Assembly: GCA_041394605.1 (NCBI GenBank)
Contig: JAWKHX010000006.1
Coordinates: 124,001 to 188,000 of the forward strand
Direction: 5' to 3'
Length of the DNA stretch: 64,000 nt
Origin: UBA668 sp041394605
Lineage (GTDB): Bacteria; Actinomycetota; Acidimicrobiia; Acidimicrobiales; Ilumatobacteraceae
The notes below the pieces were generated by a model. The model was not told the DNA's origin and did no database searches. It saw only the letters and a program-made list of their open reading frames with translations. The translations under genes and the position numbers were made by a program. Of this stretch, positions 60,102 to 64,000 are shown piece by piece (the stretch's first letter is position 1; every line of letters begins with the position of its first letter).

Positions 60102-62362
60102 ATGACCGTGACTGCAGGAACGCCGATCGAACTCGTCGAGAAGGTCTACGCCACGCTCCCGGAGCGCGCCGCCGGCGGGCGGGCCCGCTTCGGCAGGCCG
60201 CTCACCCTCACCGAGAAGATCCTCCTCAACCACCTCGGCGACCCCACCGAGCTGATCGAGCGTGGTGGCACGTACAACGACTTCCACCCCGACCGGGTGG
60301 CCATGCAGGACGCCACCGCCCAGATGGCCCTCCTCCAGTTCATGACCGGCCGGCCTGCCCACCACCGCAGTGCCCAGCACGGTCCACTGCGACCACCTCA
60401 TCTCCGCCAAGGTCGGCGCCAAGATCGACCTCGGCGGTCGCCGTGGACACCAACAAGGAGGTCTACGACTTCCTGCGCAGCGTGTCGGCCAAGTACGGCA
60501 TCGGCTTCTGGGGCCCCGGCAGCGGCATCATCCACCAGGTCGTCCTGGAGAACTACGCCTTCCCCGGCGGGATGATCGGCACCGACAGCCACACCCCCAA
60601 CGCCGGCGGTCTGGGCATGGTGGCCATCGGCGTCGGCGGCGCCGACGCCGTGGACGTGATGACCGGCTTCCCGTTCAACGTGCGCTGGCCGAAGGTCATC
60701 GGCGTCAAGCTCACCGGCACGCTCAGCGGCTGGTCGTCGCCGAAGGACGTCATCCTCGAGGTCGCCCGCGTCCTCACCGTGGAGGGCGGCACCGGCGCCA
60801 TCGTGGAGTACTTCGGCCCGGGGGCGGACAGCATCAGCGCCACCGGCAAGGCCACCATCTGCAACATGGGCGCGGAGATCGGCGCCACCTGCAGCCTGTT
60901 CGGCTACGACCACAACATGGCCATGTACCTGAAGGCCACCGGCCGCGAGGCCATCGCCGACGCCGCCGACAAGGTGGCCGCCGAACTGCGCCCCGACGAC
61001 GGCGCCCAGTACGACCAGGTCATCGAAATCAACCTCGACGACCTGAAGCCGCTGATCAACGGGCCGCACTCCCCCGACCGGGCCAACCGGGTGGGCGCCG
61101 CCGTCGGCGCCGAGGCCCGGGCCAACGACTGGCCGCTGGACATCAGCGCCGCCCTCATCGGCAGCTGCACCAACTCGTCGTACGAGGACATCACCTGCTG
61201 CCTCCATCGCCCGCCTCGCGCCGGCGAAGGGCCTGATGGTCAAGACCCCGCTGCTCGTCTCCCCGGCTCGGAGCAGATCCGCGCCACCATCGAGCGCGAC
61301 GGCCTCATCGCCGACCTGGAGGCCATCGGCGCCACCGTGCTGGCCAACGCCTGCGGGCCGTGCATCGGCCAGTGGGACCGCCCGGCCGACGCCATCGACA
61401 AGCCCAACACCATCGTCAACTCGTTCAACCGCAACTTCCCCAAGCGCAACGACGGCTCGGCCAACACCCTGTCGTTCGTGACGTCGCCGGACACCGTGGT
61501 GGCGCTGGCGCTGGCCGGCCGGCTGGACTTCGACCCCACCACCGACACCATCACCGCCCCCGACGGCACCGAGGTCTCGCTGGAGCCGCCGGTCGGCGAG
61601 GTGCTGCCGTCGCAGGGGTACGACGCCGGGCAGAACACGTTCACCGCTCCCCCGGCCGACGGCTCGGGCGTAGTGGTGGAGGTGTCGCCCACGTCCAGCC
61701 GCCTGCAGCTGCTGGCGCCGTTCGCCGAGTGGGACGGGGCGGACTACATGGGCCTGCCGGTCCTGATGAAGGCCCAGGGCAAGTGCACCACGGACCACAT
61801 CTCCGCCGCCGGCAAGTGGCTGACCTACCGCGGGCACCTGGAGAACATCTCCGGCAACCTGTTCCTCGGTGCGGTCAACGCCTACAACGGCGCCGTCGGC
61901 GAGGGCAAGGACTTCCGCGACGGCAGCGTGGACACCTACCCCAACCTGGCCAAGAAGTACGGCGAGGCCGGCATCCGCTGGTGTGCCATCGGCGACCGCA
62001 ACTACGGCGAGGGCTCGTCCCGCGAGCACGCCGCCATGGAGCCCCGCTTCCGCGGCGGCGTGGTCATCTTCGCCCGCAGCTTCGCCCGCATCCACGAGAC
62101 CAACCTGAAGAAGCAGGGCCTCATCCCGCTCACGTTCGCCGACCCGGACACGTACGACCAGATCGGCGAGGACGATCGCATCAACGTGCTCGGCCTGCCG
62201 CCGGTGCCCGGCCAGAACGTGCGCTGCCAGATCGTCAAGCCCGACGGCAGCACGATCGACTTCGAGGCCAAGCACACGTTCAGCGACGAGCAGGTGGAGT
62301 GGTTCAAGGCCGGCTCGGCACTCAACGTCGTGCGCCGCAAGGTCGCCGAGGCCAAGGGCTGA
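60102..62362 (+). CDS. acn: Aconitate hydratase, mitochondrial type (four frameshifts)
   Basis: About 753 aa after correction. It has GTYNDFHPDRVAMQDATAQM, TVHCDHLISAK, GSGIIHQVVLENYAFPGGMI, GTDSHTPNAGGLGMVAIGVG, the [4Fe-4S] cysteines in GSCTNSSYED and NACGPCIGQWD, and the swivel domain GDRNYGEGSSREHAAMEPRF. Extra G near 60347 and 60436 and an indel pair near 61199 and 61262 break the frame; correction gives MTAGLPTTAVPSTVHCDH, DLGVAVDTNKEV and ASIARLAL...KGLMVKTPLLVSPGSE. It isomerises citrate to isocitrate in the TCA cycle. AAGGGA precedes the start. Confidence 0.92.
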
Positions 62363-62363
62363 G

Positions 62364-62582
62364 GTGGACCACCTTCGGCATCAGGCGCAGCACCTGCTGT
62401 CCTTCGAAGCGACACGCCACGAGGTCGCCGACCGCAGCGGCGCGTCCAGCCCCGATGACCCTGGCGAGGGCAAGGGCCGTCCGGGCTTCTTCGACGACCA
62501 CCCGCTGTTGACCGTGGCGTTGTGGTGCCTCGCCGTGCCGGTGGGTGGAGTAGCGGTGATCCTGTTGATCGGCCTGCTCTGA
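62364..62582 (+). CDS. Small membrane protein after aconitase
   Basis: 72 aa from a GTG two bases after the aconitase stop. A polar N terminus (HLLSFEATRHEVADRSGASS) precedes one C-terminal transmembrane helix (LLTVALWCLAVPVGGVAVIL). No family is recognised. Spacing implies co-transcription with acn. It could be a minor gene or chance ORF; the membrane helix and codon bias favour a real gene. Confidence 0.5.
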   Translation: MDHLRHQAQHLLSFEATRHEVADRSGASSPDDPGEGKGRPGFFDDHPLLTVALWCLAVPVGGVAVILLIGLL

Positions 62583-62652
62583 CCATCGGCCCTTGTCCGC
62601 CGGCCGGCAGCGCGGCAGCATGGCGGTCAGGACGTCAACCCCGGAGGCCGTC

Positions 62653-62892
62653 ATGCAACTCACGCTCAGCGAGCACGAGGCCCATCTGCTCCGCCAGGTG
62701 CTGGACCACTACCTCAAGGAACTGCGCGGCGAGATCGTGGACACGGACAACGCCAGCTACCGGCGCACGCTCCGCGAGGAACGCGACGCGCTGGTCGCCG
62801 TCGCCGAGCGTCTCGAGGAGCAACCGGACCGCGACCCGTCGGTCATTACCAAGATGGTCCGTGTCACCGCCGTCCTGACCGAATACGACTGA
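62653..62892 (+). CDS. Small helical hypothetical protein
   Basis: 79 aa from the ATG at 62653 with CGGAGG upstream. Highly charged and helical throughout (SEHEAHLLRQVLDHYLKELR, RTLREERDALVAVAERLEE), probably a helical hairpin that dimerises. No known domain. A family-1 palindrome follows 22 bases after the stop. Confidence 0.6.
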   Translation: MQLTLSEHEAHLLRQVLDHYLKELRGEIVDTDNASYRRTLREERDALVAVAERLEEQPDRDPSVITKMVRVTAVLTEYD

Positions 62893-62913
62893 CGCTCCCG
62901 CCACAGCCGTCTC

Positions 62914-62960
62914 CAAGTTGGCGGTGAGTGGCGGTCAGGCAACCTCTGAACGCCAACCTG
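62914..62960. repeat. 47-bp intergenic palindrome, family 1, copy 4
   Basis: It starts CAAGTTGGCGGTGAG and ends CGCCAACCTG; the interior is the most diverged of the four copies. It lies between the gene ending 62892 and the insertion sequence starting near 63039. Confidence 0.75.
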
Positions 62961-63047
62961 CGGCGGGGTTGGCCCTTCGCATCGGTTTGTGTCAAACCTG
63001 CCGACGCGAACCTCCTGGTAGCGGGCCGACAGCGTTTAGAGCGCGCG

Positions 63048-63899
63048 TCAATAGGCGGGTTTGAAGGTGGTGTTGCCGTAGCGGTCTCGCCACTTGATGA
63101 GCTTGACGGTGATGACGAAGGTGATGGCGAGGTCGAGTGCGGCTTCGCGTTGGATGGGGAGGCGGTCGGTGTTGCGGCGAAGCTGCCCGAAGTTCGACAG
63201 CCACGAGTTCGCTCGTTCGATCTTCCAGCGTCGCCCGAGAGGGATCTTGTTGCGTGCCCGGCTGCCGCACTTGCGTCCGCGGACGTGTCGGGGCGGTGGA
63301 CGATGTGGGCATCGATGCCGGTCTCGGTGAACAGGTCGCGGATCGCCACCGAGTCATACCCGCGGTCGAGGTGGGCGGTCTCGATCTCGACTTCGAACCC
63401 GCGGGCGTCGAGGATGGCCAGGTGTCCTCGACGAGTTGAGCGTCGGGGTGTTCGCCGCCGGCGGGGTCAGGCGATCGGGATCCCTGCGCAGTCGGGAGGC
63501 CATCGACCACTTCCAGCCACGTTTTGGTCAACCGGTGACGGGCCGGTTCCTCACCGCCCATCGGTGCTTTGTGACACTGCCATCGATGGCGATCTCGTCG
63601 AGCTGCAACCCGATCATCTGGTCATAGGCCGACAGGGCCAGCTCACCAGTTGAGAGAACACCCCAGCACGTTGCCGCTCGTTGCGGCGGCGCAGCAGGGT
63701 CGACTCCAACACCCCGACCAGCCGGCCGACCGTTTTTCCATGACGACCCCCGTCACCAGGCGGGCAGCGATCCCGAAGAAGCACTGGCGGGCATCCACCC
63801 GTGGCCGATGACAACCCAGCGGGTGACGGTCGATCACCGGAGGCAGCAACGACTCAACGGTCTCCCACAGGAAGCAATACGTGGGTCAAGTGCCAACAT
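63048..63899 (-). pseudogene. Transposase, DDE type, IS5 family (multiple frameshifts)
   Basis: The reading runs from about the ATG at 63899 to the TGA at 63050-63048, which lies inside the left terminal repeat. Pieces in different frames: YCFLWETVESLLPPVIDRH, GCHRPRVDARQCFFGIAARL, GVLESTLLRRRNERQRAGVF, LDEIAIDGSVTKAPMGGEEP (first Asp), LDRGYDSVAIRDLFTETGID (second Asp), and WKIERTNSWLSNFGQLRRNT (Glu). The order and spacing fit IS5-type DDE transposases of about 280 aa. At least five indels separate the pieces. Since nearby host genes show the same errors, decay cannot be told from sequencing error. Confidence 0.75.
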
Positions 63900-63907
63900 G
63901 GGGACCT

Positions 63908-63970
63908 CCACCGGTCGGGTTTGTGGATCAGCACCCGACATCACAGCCGGGCCATCACCCCGACCGGTGG
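63908..63970. repeat. Subterminal inverted repeat of the insertion sequence
   Basis: Perfect twelve-base arms CCACCGGTCGGG (63908-63919) and CCCGACCGGTGG (63959-63970) lie between the transposase start and the right end. Such structures can hide the transposase start from read-through transcripts. Confidence 0.65.
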
Positions 63971-64000
63971 ACCACCACAACGCCCTATTGGCGCGCGCTC

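Larger units (their letters stand above)
63039..64000 (-). mobile_element. IS5-family-like insertion sequence
   Basis: About 962 bp up to the window edge. The left end GAGCGCGCGTCAATAGGCGG (63039-63058) and the right end, read inward from 64000, GAGCGCGCGCCAATAGGGCG (64000-63981), are imperfect terminal inverted repeats with 17 of 20 matches. The single transposase gene fills the element. Bases before the left end are GTTTA. The right flank is outside the window, so a target duplication cannot be checked; the element may extend a few bases further. Confidence 0.8.

Noticed and set aside
50959..62362. Treating pgk, rapZ and acn as pseudogenes
   Set aside because: All active-site motifs are conserved and each break is repaired by one base; loss of all three in a free-living heterotroph is unlikely. 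Sequencing error is preferred.

Overview
This window comes from a high-GC actinomycetote, most likely a member of the Acidimicrobiia. The reasons are a mycothiol-dependent formaldehyde dehydrogenase (mycothiol is the actinobacterial thiol), very high GC at third codon positions, many genes with a TANNNT -10 box 6-8 bases before the start codon (leaderless transcripts), and chromosome-type neighbours such as rapZ-gap-pgk-tpi and secG. The class assignment is inference; there is no rRNA gene here. Many genes, including pgk, acn and cysD, which should be intact, are interrupted by single-base indels, often in G or C runs. I read these as consensus errors in a draft assembly and give corrected spans.

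Layout. 1-10.4 kb: AidB-like acyl-CoA dehydrogenase (cut by the edge), a Tat-exported surface protein, a GNAT/enolase-superfamily pair, a biotinyl-carboxyltransferase fusion, a stand-alone LigD-type polymerase with a metallo-beta-lactamase-fold partner, an orphan gene, the mycothiol formaldehyde pair and a Uma2 protein. 10.5-15.5 kb: a catabolic locus with TetR and an acyl-CoA-dehydrogenase-like flavoprotein leftward, and alpha/beta hydrolase, NicX-like iron dioxygenase and VOC-bicupin rightward. A palindromic operator covers both divergent promoters. 15.5-22.1 kb: luciferase-like oxidoreductase, SHOCT protein, AT3-SGNH acyltransferase, S9 peptidase and Gmad2 lipoprotein.

22.1-29.2 kb: a complete sulfate-assimilation operon, transcribed leftward as tauE-cysH-cysD-cysN-cysI-cysG, turning sulfate into sulfide and making the siroheme that sulfite reductase needs. 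29.3-39.8 kb: small regulators, lipoproteins, agmatinase-family and CoA-transferase genes, an Ltp protein, a GerW-like protein and a membrane/HTH pair with a multi-site operator. 39.9-43.6 kb: a NarL-type two-component system divergent from an ABC exporter. 43.8-54.1 kb: tRNA-Leu(GAG), secG, a five-gene oligopeptide ABC transporter, and rapZ-gap-pgk-tpi. The transporter sits between tpi and secG, which are usually adjacent. 54.1-62.9 kb: three methyltransferases, enoyl-CoA hydratase, nitroreductase, ComB-like phosphatase, GntR regulator and aconitase. 63.0-64.0 kb: an insertion sequence with both terminal inverted repeats visible.

Two families of 47-bp intergenic palindromes (four and two copies) lie between genes. 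The most interesting locus is the NicX-like ring-cleavage cluster with its bidirectional operator-promoter. No gap between genes exceeds 300 bases.
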